This document shows positions 24,827 to 32,703 of a DNA stretch of 34,198 nt, piece by piece (the stretch's first letter is position 1; each line of letters starts with the position of its first letter). The notes beneath the pieces are model-generated. The model was not told where the DNA came from and ran no database searches. It was given only the letters and a program-made list of their open reading frames with translations. The DNA comes from Candidatus Anammoxibacter sp. GTDB lineage: Bacteria; Planctomycetota; Brocadiia; Brocadiales; Anammoxibacteraceae. The position numbers were made by a program, and so were the translations under genes. Where the stretch lies: NCBI GenBank assembly GCA_021777105.1, contig JAIQZQ010000033.1:1-34198 (forward strand), written 5' to 3'.

Positions 24827-26577
24827 CTTTTCCAAACCCCTTCTTTCTGATAACTTTTAATCACTACCTGGCTAAACGAGTTGAGTGAAACATAGAGCGC
24901 AAAAAAATAGTTCAACACCGACGCCAATAAAATTGAGCTGCTTCCCACATACTGTTTCTCGTCAAACGTAAGGGTTATTTCGTAGCCACGGCACAGGCCT
25001 CTCCACGCTTCGTCGCCGACTCGTCTAACCACCTTTCGGCTTGACATCTCTTTTAATCCAAAAATTTGTTGGTCAATGGATTTGTGATTTGAGAAATTAT
25101 ATAGTTTCAGGATCTCCTTTAATGGTTTCAGGCTTTCCTGACTTTCGGTCAATGAAAGATGGTTCAGCGACAAGTGCGAGACCAGTTTCCATAAGCTTGA
25201 GCCTCCAAGATGCGGGGATATTTGCGCCGTGGGTTTGCCGAGCAGGGTAATGTATGAAAGCGGGGCCGCTTCTTCAATCATAAAGACCGCGCCCGCCGGA
25301 ATTTGCTCCGCCAATCCTCTGTTGGTGCAGATGGTATGCACGGTGGCAACCTGATCGGCCGGATTGTTGACGTTAAAATCAAGATCAACAAAAGAGAGCC
25401 TGGTTTCCGTGCCTGAAAAACCATCTTTCAGGCTTTCACTTGAACGGCTTGTCCAGAATGTGCGCCTTTCATGATCTTCAGAGAAATGGTTGTATGAGAA
25501 ATAGGGCTCATAGCTTCTGCCGTCGCTGGACATTACGGATTCAATAGAATATATTTCAGTTGTCTTTTCTCTATGGGCATCGGGAATTACCAGATACTCA
25601 GTTGATTTATGATCAATGCGAACAGGCTCGGCCACTTTGTTAAAAAGGTTAATCACAGGGGAACATCCAAGGCAAAACGTATTTTCATCTACTACCAGAC
25701 CTTCGCGCTGAAAAAGATCGAATATAAATATGAGGTCGACAAATTCGCCTTTATTTATATGGTCAAGATTGTTAAGGTCAAAGAAAAGGAACTTGTCCGG
25801 GAAAGTAAAGTATTCCAGCAAAAGCCGGTACCCTGTGTGGCTGTTCGGCGCCACCGGCAGGGTTTCGTCCATATGCCTGAATCCGACGGGAGAAACGGAT
25901 TCATTAGGCAAAAAACGAGGCTCGCCGCTGCCTTCTTCCAGGAAACAAACTCCTTTAAGGTGCGCAAAGAAGAGCTCGTACAGTTTATAAACAAGCGTAT
26001 GGTTGCCGTTTAAGTGAAACCTGAGCGTGTTAAGGTTTATTTCATTAAACATAACGCCGTCGCATTTTAGCCTGATCTTTAATACCATTGAGGCGTTGGG
26101 AATAGAGTCGAGAAACGCGTACTTCTGCGGCGACTCAAACTCCGCTTCAACAACGCTGACGGGCCAAAGCTCAACAGGGTAGCATGTCCTAAATCTGCAA
26201 ATGTCGCCTTCGTTGGTTTGGGTGAAAATAGTGGTGTTTTTCTTGATCAGGTGGCCGTTGGTAAGTTTTCCCTGATCCGGGTCCGCTTTAAACCTGGCTA
26301 TCGCCATTGAAGGTATTATGCTTAAGAGCTGGGGGTATAGGACGCCCAGCATAGCGGTGGTTAATTGGGGGAAATCATTGTCGATGTTATATTGAATTCT
26401 GGATGTCAGGAACGCAAAAGACTCAATAAGCCTTTCAACCTGCGGGTCGGGGCATTCTCGATCGTCAAGTTCGAGAAGGCCCGCAACCTTTGGGAATTGT
26501 TTGGCAAAGCCGGCGCCCATCTTGCGCAAATAGGCAAGCTCTCTGTCATAGTATTCAAGGAGTTTCTCTTTATTCAT
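24790..26577 (-). CDS. tssF: T6SS baseplate protein TssF
   Basis: A 595-residue baseplate protein of the ImpG/VasA family. It opens with the characteristic LLEYYDRELAYLRKMGAGFA, then FPKVAGLLEL, CPDPQVERLIESFAFLTSRI and DFPQLTTAMLGVLYPQLL, which are near-diagnostic. Later parts carry family phrases such as FLFFDLNNLDHIN and the C-terminal GRGYEITLTFDE-like strand before FFALYVSLNSFSQVV. The start has only a weak ribosome binding site (AATTGAATA) 16 bp after tssE, so coupling with tssE is likely. Its end overlaps tssG. Confidence 0.95.
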   Translation of the reverse strand: MNKEKLLEYYDRELAYLRKMGAGFAKQFPKVAGLLELDDRECPDPQVERLIESFAFLTSRIQYNIDNDFPQLTTAMLGVLYPQLLSIIPSMAIARFKADPDQGKLTNGHLIKKNTTIFTQTNEGDICRFRTCYPVELWPVSVVEAEFESPQKYAFLDSIPNASMVLKIRLKCDGVMFNEINLNTLRFHLNGNHTLVYKLYELFFAHLKGVCFLEEGSGEPRFLPNESVSPVGFRHMDETLPVAPNSHTGYRLLLEYFTFPDKFLFFDLNNLDHINKGEFVDLIFIFDLFQREGLVVDENTFCLGCSPVINLFNKVAEPVRIDHKSTEYLVIPDAHREKTTEIYSIESVMSSDGRSYEPYFSYNHFSEDHERRTFWTSRSSESLKDGFSGTETRLSFVDLDFNVNNPADQVATVHTICTNRGLAEQIPAGAVFMIEEAAPLSYITLLGKPTAQISPHLGGSSLWKLVSHLSLNHLSLTESQESLKPLKEILKLYNFSNHKSIDQQIFGLKEMSSRKVVRRVGDEAWRGLCRGYEITLTFDEKQYVGSSSILLASVLNYFFALYVSLNSFSQVVIKSYQKEGVWKRWPPMTGEKIVI

Positions 26578-26593
26578 TATTCAATTTTGTTAA

Positions 26594-27064
26594 TCACACG
26601 CTGCTCTTTTCCATACTCAGCCGAATAGTTGGAAATGACACATGCTCCTTGTCGCCGGCCAGGAACAGCGCCGCATCCACATTTGCCTCCAAGGCGCTGT
26701 CTTTTGTTTTTTCAACTACAACCTTTGGATCCTTGAGGCGGGGCTCAAAAGCGTTTATGGCAACGGTAATAATCTCCGCCGCTGTTTGCCGCCCGTCGTG
26801 CCCTAGGGAAAAAAGGTTTGAAATATCAGGTATTCCGTAATCAATAACAGTCAGATCTTTTTCAAGATAAACATCAACCGTCACTGAGCACCGCGTATTA
26901 AGCAGGCGCTGCAAAGCAATCCTGATTGACTCTTTAAACGCGCTTTTATCATATGCGCTTAAAAGGTCGCCGCCCATCTTTTTTTGCGTTTCGTCCCTTG
27001 TGTCAACAAGACGGTCAAACAGAGGTATACGCAAATTATTAGTAAACGGTTTTCGGTTTGTCAT
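26594..27064 (-). CDS. tssE: T6SS baseplate protein TssE (gp25-like)
   Basis: A 156-residue relative of phage T4 gp25, which starts sheath polymerisation at the baseplate. Visible features are IPLFDRLVD near the N terminus, ESIRIALQRLLNTRCS, the DYGIPDIS motif of gp25-like proteins, and INAFEPRLKDPKVVV near the C terminus. The start lies one base after the hcp stop codon, with no separate ribosome binding site, so it depends on translation of hcp. The C-terminal tail beyond the gp25 fold is short. Confidence 0.93.
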   Translation of the reverse strand: MTNRKPFTNNLRIPLFDRLVDTRDETQKKMGGDLLSAYDKSAFKESIRIALQRLLNTRCSVTVDVYLEKDLTVIDYGIPDISNLFSLGHDGRQTAAEIITVAINAFEPRLKDPKVVVEKTKDSALEANVDAALFLAGDKEHVSFPTIRLSMEKSSV

Positions 27065-27065
27065 G

Positions 27066-27563
27066 CTATGCTATTTTATTGGTCTGCAAATCATGGCTGA
27101 TCGGTTTTCCGCCGCCTTTATCGCCGGAGTCTTTCTTCTGCTCAATGTACTTGTACTCTACTTTGCCGTATGCCAGGGATATGTTTTCAATAGGCATATC
27201 GCCTGCTCCGCCGGAGATGCTGTATGATGAAACAACGACTTCAGACATTATAATTTCCAGATATGGAACCGGATCAGGCTCGGCAGACCGCAGTAACGTA
27301 ACCGTTATTTTGTCAATCTGGTCGCCGGTCCAACATACTTTAAGTATATCCCGCACTGACGCGTCAAGATATTTGCTAAAAGAGAAATCCTGATGATCGG
27401 CTCTTTCAACCGTGCCGCTGCCTGCCGTGCTTCTGGTTGGCGAGGTAGATTGTGAGAAACCGTGGCTCCAGGATAATATTTCAAGTTCCCCTTTATGCGT
27501 GGTGTCTGTTGATTCACCGGCAATGTTAGGGCCTTCAATCTTCATATAAGCATTAATAGCCAT
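27066..27563 (-). CDS. hcp: T6SS tube protein Hcp (TssD)
   Basis: Forms the hexameric rings of the inner tube that is fired from the cell. It has 165 residues. Family features are the start AINAYMKIEGPNIAGES, then HKGELEILSWSHGFSQS, FSFSKYLDASVRDILKVCWTG, and the C-terminal IENISLAYGKVEYKY. The last 20 or so residues form a charged, glycine-rich tail. It lies between tssC and tssE, a common order. It has its own ribosome binding site (GAAAGGA). Confidence 0.96.
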   Translation of the reverse strand: MAINAYMKIEGPNIAGESTDTTHKGELEILSWSHGFSQSTSPTRSTAGSGTVERADHQDFSFSKYLDASVRDILKVCWTGDQIDKITVTLLRSAEPDPVPYLEIIMSEVVVSSYSISGGAGDMPIENISLAYGKVEYKYIEQKKDSGDKGGGKPISHDLQTNKIA

Positions 27564-27609
27564 AAATATATTTCCTTTCTATTATTGAAAAAATTATCTT
27601 TGAGCTCTA

Positions 27610-29118
27610 TTATGCGCCCGCGCCCGGTAGCTCGGCAACTAAACGAATAGAGGTCGTTAACTCTTCAAGCTGGAAGTGCGGCTTTAAGAAGACTACTGCT
27701 TTGTATGAGCCCGGCTTGCCGGCAACTGATGTAATATCAACCCTGGCGTCTCTTAAAGGGTACTTTGCCTTAATTTCAAAGCCTGCGTCGTCCACAGCCA
27801 CAACATAATCCATAATCCAGTTATTCATATAAGTGGATATATCCGCCGCGCTTTGGAAACTGCCGATTTTGTCGCGCATTATGGCTTTTATATAATGGGC
27901 AAATCTTGAAGCGGCAAGCAAATACGGCAATGAAGATGAAAGAAAAGCGTTCGCATTAGCGGCGTCTTTGTTATAAAGTTTTGGCTTTTGCGTTGTTTTG
28001 CCGCCAAAGAAGGCCGCATAGTCAGTGCCTTTGCAATGAACCAGCGAGATAAAACCAAGATCATTAAGCTCCTTCTCTCTTCTATCTGTAATGGCTGTTT
28101 CAGTTGGGCATTTCAGCGCAATGTCGCCTTCGTCCGTTGTAAAAGTGTGAGCAGGCAATCCTTCGACAAGTCCGCCGCCTTCAACTCCGCGAATAGCCGC
28201 GCACCAACTGTGCTTGGCAAAAGCGTCTGTTATGCGTTGCGCTAAAGCCCATGCGCCGCTTGCCCAAAGGTATTTGGCGTGATCGCGTCCGTCAACGTCT
28301 TCCGTAAAGTCAAACTCTTCCACAGGCACGGTGTCCGGCCCGTAAGGCAAACGAATAAGCGTGCGAGGCAGAACCAGGCTGACATAACGTGAATCTTCCG
28401 ATTCGCGGAACGATCTCCATTTAATAAGTTCAGTGCTTTCAAAAATCTTTGACAAATCGCGCGGGTTTCCAAGCTCTGTAAAACTATCCATATCAAAGAG
28501 CTTTGGGTTGGCCGAGGCGATAAACGGGGCGTGAGCCGCGGCGCAAACGTTTGACACCTTTTCAAGTAGAGCTATGTCTTGCGGGTGGCGGCCAAACTCG
28601 TAATTACCGATCATCGTGCTGAACGGAAATCCGCCGAACGTGCCGTACTCTTCTTCGTAAACCTTTTTGAATAAACTGCTCTGATCAAACTCAACCGCTT
28701 TTTCCAGATCGCTCAAAAGCTCGCCTTTAGTTATGTTCATGACCTTCAGCTTGAGCATTGTGCCTGTTTCAGAATTCATAACAAGGTAATTAATCCCTCT
28801 CCATGTGGCTTCCAGCTCCTGAAAAGCATCGTCATGCATTATCTCGTTTAACTGGTTGGTCAGCAATTCGTCAATCTGCGCTATGCGATCCATAATGCTG
28901 ACAAGCGTGTCCTCTTTAACAACTATAGTCTCATCAAGGATCTGGTTCACAAACTCGCCTATTATGTCCTGTGCTGGATCAACCTGAGACTCGTCGCGCG
29001 CCATTTTCCCTTCTTTAATGATTTTCTCCAAAAGGGTCAATTCCTTCTCTTCCGTAGTTGCCGGGGCCGCGCCTTCCGCCGCCGGGGCCGCTGCTTCATC
29101 TTTTTCCTTTTTTGCCAT
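27610..29118 (-). CDS. tssC: T6SS sheath large subunit TssC
   Basis: Large subunit of the contractile sheath (VipB/ImpC family). It has 502 residues. Landmarks are ATWRGINYLVMNSETG, VYEEEYGTFGGFPFSTMIGN, the LPRTLIRLPYG segment and EFDFTEDVDG, SWCAAIRGVEGGG, LNDLGFISLVHCKGTDYAAF, and the C-terminal VVFLKPHFQLEELTTSIRLV. The first 25 residues are alanine/glutamate-rich (KDEAAAPAAEGAAPATTEE), longer and less ordered than usual. AAGGAG stands before the ATG, and tssB is only 25 bp upstream. Confidence 0.97.
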   Translation of the reverse strand: MAKKEKDEAAAPAAEGAAPATTEEKELTLLEKIIKEGKMARDESQVDPAQDIIGEFVNQILDETIVVKEDTLVSIMDRIAQIDELLTNQLNEIMHDDAFQELEATWRGINYLVMNSETGTMLKLKVMNITKGELLSDLEKAVEFDQSSLFKKVYEEEYGTFGGFPFSTMIGNYEFGRHPQDIALLEKVSNVCAAAHAPFIASANPKLFDMDSFTELGNPRDLSKIFESTELIKWRSFRESEDSRYVSLVLPRTLIRLPYGPDTVPVEEFDFTEDVDGRDHAKYLWASGAWALAQRITDAFAKHSWCAAIRGVEGGGLVEGLPAHTFTTDEGDIALKCPTETAITDRREKELNDLGFISLVHCKGTDYAAFFGGKTTQKPKLYNKDAANANAFLSSSLPYLLAASRFAHYIKAIMRDKIGSFQSAADISTYMNNWIMDYVVAVDDAGFEIKAKYPLRDARVDITSVAGKPGSYKAVVFLKPHFQLEELTTSIRLVAELPGAGA

Positions 29119-29143
29119 GGTAAACTCCTTTTATTAAGTTATA

Positions 29144-29686
29144 TTATTTTGTTTCTTCAGTACCTTCTGGTTTAGCGCCGGCTTCATCAACCTTTTTCTG
29201 TATTAGGCCCTTAATCTCTTCCAATTTGGCCTTATCGCTAATCGCATCCTTAAGAGCGCTGTCAAGGTCGCTGTTGCCGTCAAGTTTAGCTACCAGATCA
29301 GAGAGCTTTTGCCTGGCTTCATATAGTTTGTTAAGTGGCTCAACTTGCTTTAAAACATTTATAGGATTAAAATCGTCCATATTCTTAAATTTTAAATCAA
29401 CGCCTATTCTGGTGTCGTCGTTTGCCAATTTATTGGCTACTGAATAGCTAAGTCTCGTGTTGCTTGCGTCCAGTACCTCGTTGATATTATCGCGGTCAAT
29501 TTCAACAAACTTGCGATCTTTTAATTTAGGAAGCGGCTCTTCCGGCGCTCCTGATAAATCGCTCAAAATTCCAACTATCAATGGAAGCTCTTTTTTCTCA
29601 ACCGCGTCGCCTATCTCCACATCATAGGTTATTTGAACCCTTGGGGACCGAACTCGATCAAGTTTGTGTTGAGTGCTTTCAGCCAT
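29144..29686 (-). CDS. tssB: T6SS sheath small subunit TssB
   Basis: Small sheath subunit (VipA/ImpB family) that pairs with TssC. It has 180 residues. Family phrases are RVQITYDVEIGDAVEKKELP, LIVGILSDLSG, KFVEIDRDNINEVL, and DFNPINVLKQVEPLNKLYEA. AGGAGG lies at ideal distance before the ATG. It is the first gene of the operon, with a consensus promoter 466 bp upstream. Confidence 0.96.
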   Translation of the reverse strand: MAESTQHKLDRVRSPRVQITYDVEIGDAVEKKELPLIVGILSDLSGAPEEPLPKLKDRKFVEIDRDNINEVLDASNTRLSYSVANKLANDDTRIGVDLKFKNMDDFNPINVLKQVEPLNKLYEARQKLSDLVAKLDGNSDLDSALKDAISDKAKLEEIKGLIQKKVDEAGAKPEGTEETK

Positions 29687-30151
29687 ACTTTAATACCTCC
29701 TCTTTTTTTGGGTTAAAATTTATTTCTTAAATAAGGTCGCATTTATAAGCAATCAAATGTCCTTATATTTTTTTACAATACTCTTCATCCTGAAAAACAA
29801 TTCCGATAATTTGGGGACATATACTATATCCTTTTGTTAAACCTCCTTTCTAACCTTAATTAAAAGTTTGAGCAATCCGTATCAAGACTTTGATCTCGTC
29901 TCAATATCAAACCATCTAATTAATATTTATGAAGTAGAATGTGTTTCAGGATTTTACAGCGCGCTTTTGAAATAAAACAAAGCATATAAAAACCGGTTTT
30001 AAATGATCTTGTATTATTCTAAACACGCTTAATAGCGAGTCAATAAGTTAAAACCGAAAAAGTTTTGTCCTGTTTTAGAACTCTAAACGAAACAAAAACC
30101 CTGGCGGCTATCCATTGACTTACTGAATAAATAATGATAAGATTTGAAGTT
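29687..30151 (-). other. Long leader region of the T6SS operon
   Basis: About 460 bp separate the likely transcription start from tssB. No gene longer than about 11 codons is seen. A strong but unused-looking Shine-Dalgarno (AAAGGAGG, plus-strand 29842-29849) is followed by two 11-codon frames on the minus strand, 29820-29785 and 29788-29753, joined by an ATGA overlap. They could be leader peptides or remnants of a lost gene. No T-tract hairpin is evident. Confidence 0.4.
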
Positions 30152-30179
30152 ATTATAGTAAGCGCAGGCATAATGTCAA
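30152..30179 (-). promoter_or_regulatory. Consensus sigma70 promoter upstream of the T6SS operon
   Basis: On the minus strand both hexamers are perfect: TTGACA (30179-30174), 16 bases, TATAAT (30157-30152). It is the best promoter in the gap between tssB and the divergent lipoprotein and points toward tssB. It is not a sigma54-type (GG/GC) promoter. Confidence 0.7.
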
Positions 30180-30313
30180 TAAAAAATAGCCCCTTATTAA
30201 CAATGCTCTTGTGTCATAAAACCCTATGTATACTATATATAGCACATTTGGGCTCTTTTACTTTTACTTTTGTCATTTTCCAGCAGCATCGTGACAAAAA
30301 ATAACTTTAATTT

Positions 30314-30495
30314 AGGGCTCGGAAAGAAATAATTTGAGCTTTTTTGCTTGTAGATTTAGGTTGAATTTGTTCAATCTGATTGAGTTGAACCGGATGCGCA
30401 GCCATAGCTGCGTTGAGGATTCGGCGATTGAAGGTTGGGCAAAGTTGGCCTGAAGATGCTGGTAAAAAAGCTCAAGTTATTTCTTTCCGAGCCCT
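30314..30495. mobile_element. MITE-like element with 32-bp terminal inverted repeats (182 bp)
   Basis: AGGGCTCGGAAAGAAATAAT, continuing to TTGAGCTTTTTT (30314-30345), is repeated inverted at 30464-30495 with one mismatch. Inside are the hairpin CGCAGCCATAGCTGCG and paired TTGAA-type words, but no gene. Its right end lies 11 bp before the ATG of the TssJ-like gene, so it forms that gene's promoter region. Confidence 0.7.
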
Positions 30496-30506
30496 TAACA
30501 GATGAT

Positions 30507-31019
30507 ATGCGTTTTTTTAAAATACAAAGCAATGCCGGCCGGCCAGGATTTCAGGTTTTCTGTTTTTCCCTGTTTCTGCTTTTATTAACCCTCGGCTTTT
30601 CGTCATGCAGCAAATCAATTGTCCGCACAAAAAGGCTAATGGGGCAAAAACTTGATATTAAAGTGTCAATTGCGGACAATGTGAACCAAAACAGCGCCGT
30701 CGCTTTTTCCGCTCTTCTGGTATATGATAAAAAACTTTTTGAACAGTTGAAAAACATGTCCGCCAAAAACTGGATCGAAGAGCGTGTGAGATTAAGAAAT
30801 GAGTATCCAAAAGAGAAGAAGAGTTTCCAATCCTGGGATTGGGAATGGGCGCCCGGGCAATGGGTGGGCGTTATTGAATTGCCTTTAAAGCCTTCGGCGG
30901 TAGGGGGCATAATGTTCGCTGATTATTCAGCGGAAGGCAAGCATCGCATTGTTTTTGATCCGCACAAGAGCGTTAAAGTAAACCTGCTTGAAAAGAATTT
31001 CACAGTCAAACCCGATTAG
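30507..31019 (+). CDS. TssJ-like T6SS-associated outer-membrane lipoprotein
   Basis: A 170-residue predicted lipoprotein. The signal (MRFFKIQSNAGRPGFQVFCF, then FLLLLTLG) ends in FSSC, with the likely lipidated cysteine C34. The mature part is a small beta domain: KLDIKVSIADNVNQNSAVAF, then LLVYDKKLFEQLKNMSAKNW, SWDWEWAPGQWVGVIELPL, and an end with HRIVFDPHKSVKVNLLEKNF. This general layout and its position divergent from tssB suggest the TssJ/VasD role of anchoring the T6SS membrane complex, but the match is by pattern and not certain. The frame is open further upstream through the MITE-like element; the ATG at 30507 fits the signal peptide but has a weak ribosome binding site. A truncated second copy lies at 31914-32143. 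Confidence 0.75.
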   Translation: MRFFKIQSNAGRPGFQVFCFSLFLLLLTLGFSSCSKSIVRTKRLMGQKLDIKVSIADNVNQNSAVAFSALLVYDKKLFEQLKNMSAKNWIEERVRLRNEYPKEKKSFQSWDWEWAPGQWVGVIELPLKPSAVGGIMFADYSAEGKHRIVFDPHKSVKVNLLEKNFTVKPD

Positions 31020-31047
31020 CTGTAAAAGCCGGCGAACATATTTCACT

Positions 31048-31085
31048 GCAAGTAGGTTGGGTAGAGGTACGAAACCCAACATCAA
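31048..31085. repeat. GTAGGTTGGGT ... AAACCCAACA dispersed repeat, copy 1
   Basis: GTAGGTTGGGTAGAGGTACGA followed by AACCCAACATCAAA is a palindromic repeat type common in many bacteria. Further copies lie at 32167-32211 and 32421-32455. Confidence 0.75.
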
Positions 31086-31194
31086 ACTAGCGTATTCTGT
31101 ATTCAAGATCTGATCATCAACATTCCCAAGAGGTTTTTTGCAAAAAATATTCATAATTTCATTACTCGCATATTCATTTGCATGAAAATCACGG

Positions 31195-31200
31195 TATAAT
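31195..31200 (+). promoter_or_regulatory. Candidate -10 box for the small-ORF pair
   Basis: A perfect TATAAT about 42 bp before the 31242 start codon. The expected -35 position (ATTCAT) is poor, so it would need an activator or be weak. Confidence 0.35.
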
Positions 31201-31241
31201 TAAACTAGAAGGTAAATTTTTTATTAAAGGAGGGGCTAATC

Positions 31242-31401
31242 ATGCATATACCGCCAGGAATAGATATCAGTTTTTACCTGTTTTACCAGGCAGATATTAA
31301 AGTTGCAAAGTTATCAATCTGCATTAGCGGATGAAAAAACAGTTTTTGTCATTTTATTTAAGAGCTCTTCGGAAGAGATAGAAGATAACTTTAATAAGTA
31401 A
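31242..31401 (+). pseudogene. Short ORF with strong ribosome binding site, probably frameshifted
   Basis: AAAGGAGGGG stands at ideal distance before the ATG at 31242. In that frame 30 codons follow (MHIPPGIDISFYLFYQ...) to a stop at 31332-31334. In the next frame the sequence stays open and protein-like from about 31272 to a stop at 31399-31401 (LADEKTVFVILFKSS, EEIEDNFNK). A single frame change near 31285-31300 would give one protein of about 53 residues. It ends 43 bp before the PHP-repeat gene and may form an operon with it. Either a real frameshift mutation, a programmed shift, or a sequencing error would explain it. No family is recognised. Confidence 0.45.
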
Positions 31402-31444
31402 AATTAACTTTTTTGAGCGAATCCTTAATATAGGAGAGACAAAA

Positions 31445-31711
31445 ATGAATGTTAAACTAGCTTCAAAACAACATAAAAAAAGGCAGGTGAATGCGCATTC
31501 AACGATTAAAAACGTTCATATCTGGCCGCCACTGATACCACATCCGGGATCTGCGGCTGTTGATGACCCTTACAATCCGCCAAAGGTGCCACATCCGGAA
31601 TATGCAAAGGCTATTGATGATCCTTACAATCCGCCAAAGATACCGCATCCAGGAGCAAAGGAGGTTGATGACCCTTACAATCCGCCAAAGATACCACATC
31701 CAAGTCATTGA
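31445..31711 (+). CDS. Small protein of tandem DDPYNPPKIPHP repeats (88 aa)
   Basis: I do not recognise a family. GGAGAG precedes the ATG. After a basic N terminus of about 25 residues (KLASKQHKKRQVNAHS), the protein consists of a partial unit (WPPLIPHPG) and three full units of 16-18 residues: VDDPYNPPKVPHP, IDDPYNPPKIPHP, VDDPYNPPKIPHP. It is rich in proline, histidine, aspartate and tyrosine, has no cysteine, and no signal peptide or membrane segment. The DNA of the units is also similar, so they arose by duplication of about 51 bp. Possible roles are an extended ligand or metal-binding peptide, or the precursor of a processed peptide; no modifying enzyme is seen nearby, so these are guesses. 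Confidence 0.75.
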   Translation: MNVKLASKQHKKRQVNAHSTIKNVHIWPPLIPHPGSAAVDDPYNPPKVPHPEYAKAIDDPYNPPKIPHPGAKEVDDPYNPPKIPHPSH

Positions 31712-31789
31712 AAGGAGTCTAAATAGTCGGCTGCGGTTCCAGGGAACAGCGTCTGGAGCTTGGGTTATATTAGGACTCAGGTCTTCACA

Positions 31790-31904
31790 GGCTGTCCGAG
31801 AATAGATTTATAGCCACTAAGCAGCTCTATATATTGCCAAAAAAGGTTGTTTTGGCCAATATTTGGTATAATTTAAAGAAATTGAATTTCCTTCTCGGAC
31901 AGCC
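31790..31904. mobile_element. Short element with GGCTGTCCGAGAA ends (115 bp)
   Basis: The 13-bp sequence GGCTGTCCGAGAA at 31790-31802 is repeated inverted at 31892-31904. The interior is AT-rich with no gene. A third copy of the same end, inverted, lies at 32645-32657. The ends resemble those of DDE insertion sequences, so this is probably a non-autonomous derivative or a deletion remnant. Confidence 0.6.
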
Positions 31905-31913
31905 CGTCAAGGA

Positions 31914-32143
31914 CTGTCCCTAAAGTTTTCTCAAAAAAGCAGAAGTGTTTCCTGTCATGGGATTGGGAATGTGCGCCCGGACAATGGGTGGGTGTTATTG
32001 AATTGCCTTTAAAGCCATCGGCTATAGGGGGCATAATGTTCACTGATTATTCAACGGAAGGCAAGCTCCGCGTTGTTTTTGACCCGCATAAGAGCGTTAA
32101 AATTAACCTGCTTGAAAAGAATTTCACAGTCAAACCAGATTAG
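31914..32143 (+). pseudogene. Truncated second copy of the TssJ-like lipoprotein gene
   Basis: The frame WDWECAPGQWVGVIELPL, then GGIMFTDYSTEGKLRVVFDP, ending KNFTVKPD and a TAG at 32141-32143, matches the last 65 or so residues of the gene at 30507-31019 with few changes. The similarity continues past the stop codon into TAGCTGTAAAAGCAGG and the GTAGGTTGGG repeat. The signal peptide and the first two thirds are missing, and the 115-bp element lies just where they would be. It has no start codon or ribosome binding site of its own. Confidence 0.85.
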
Positions 32144-32460
32144 CTGTAAAAGCAGGTGAACATATTTCACAGCAAGTAGGTTGGGTAGAGCGTAGCGAAA
32201 CCCAACATCAAATTTTAAAAATCAAAATCAAACCATAGATTACACAAATAAAAGCAAAAAGCGAATCAACCACAAATATTCACAAATCTGCACAAAATAA
32301 AAAAGCAAAAGTGAACTACAGATTACACAGATTACACAGATTGCACAGATTTTAAAGCAAAAGCGCGCCCACGAAAAAAGCAAAAGCAATATCAAAATCA
32401 AAAGCCACGGATTTCACAACAAGTAGGTTGGATATGGCGTAGTGAAACCCAACATAAACA
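32144..32460. repeat. Repeat-filled gap: GTAGGTTGGGT copies and degenerate CACAGATT words
   Basis: Copies 2 and 3 of the GTAGGTTGGGT...AAACCCAACA repeat (32167-32211 and 32421-32455) frame a stretch of drifted words such as ATTACACAGATTACACAGAT, ACCACAAATATTCACAAATC and GCGCCCACGAAAA. These are the same type as at 19745-20228 and 20733-20962. I see no gene here. Confidence 0.7.
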
Positions 32461-32657
32461 GAATAAGGAATAACATAAAAATAAGCGGCTTTAGTCTGCT
32501 CTATTTTTATTGATTGTAAATTTCCGGTTTATCCGGGTTAGGTGTTAATATATTTTACATAGCCTCAAGGCAAAAAAAATATACCTGCCCCCTTGCTTTG
32601 TCATAAGTCATTTGATACCAATACCAAATTTTTAAGGTTTTGCATTCTCGGACAGCC
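32461..32657. other. Gene-free stretch ending in a copy of the TTCTCGGACAGCC end
   Basis: No gene seen. TTCTCGGACAGCC at 32645-32657 is the same 13-bp end as in the 31790-31904 element. The AT-rich DNA to its left (GGTATTGGTATCAAATGAC on the minus strand) may be the subterminal part of a decayed insertion sequence. It lies 47 bp from the stop of the following minus-strand gene. Confidence 0.45.
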
Positions 32658-32703
32658 TGATTAGGTTTGACCTCCAAGCGCTATCTTTGTCCGCTAGTTT
32701 TCT

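Noticed and set aside
31557..31711. 51-bp repeats in the PHP-repeat gene as CRISPR or noncoding repeats
   Set aside because: Unit length is a multiple of three and changes keep the same amino acids, so the repeats are coding.
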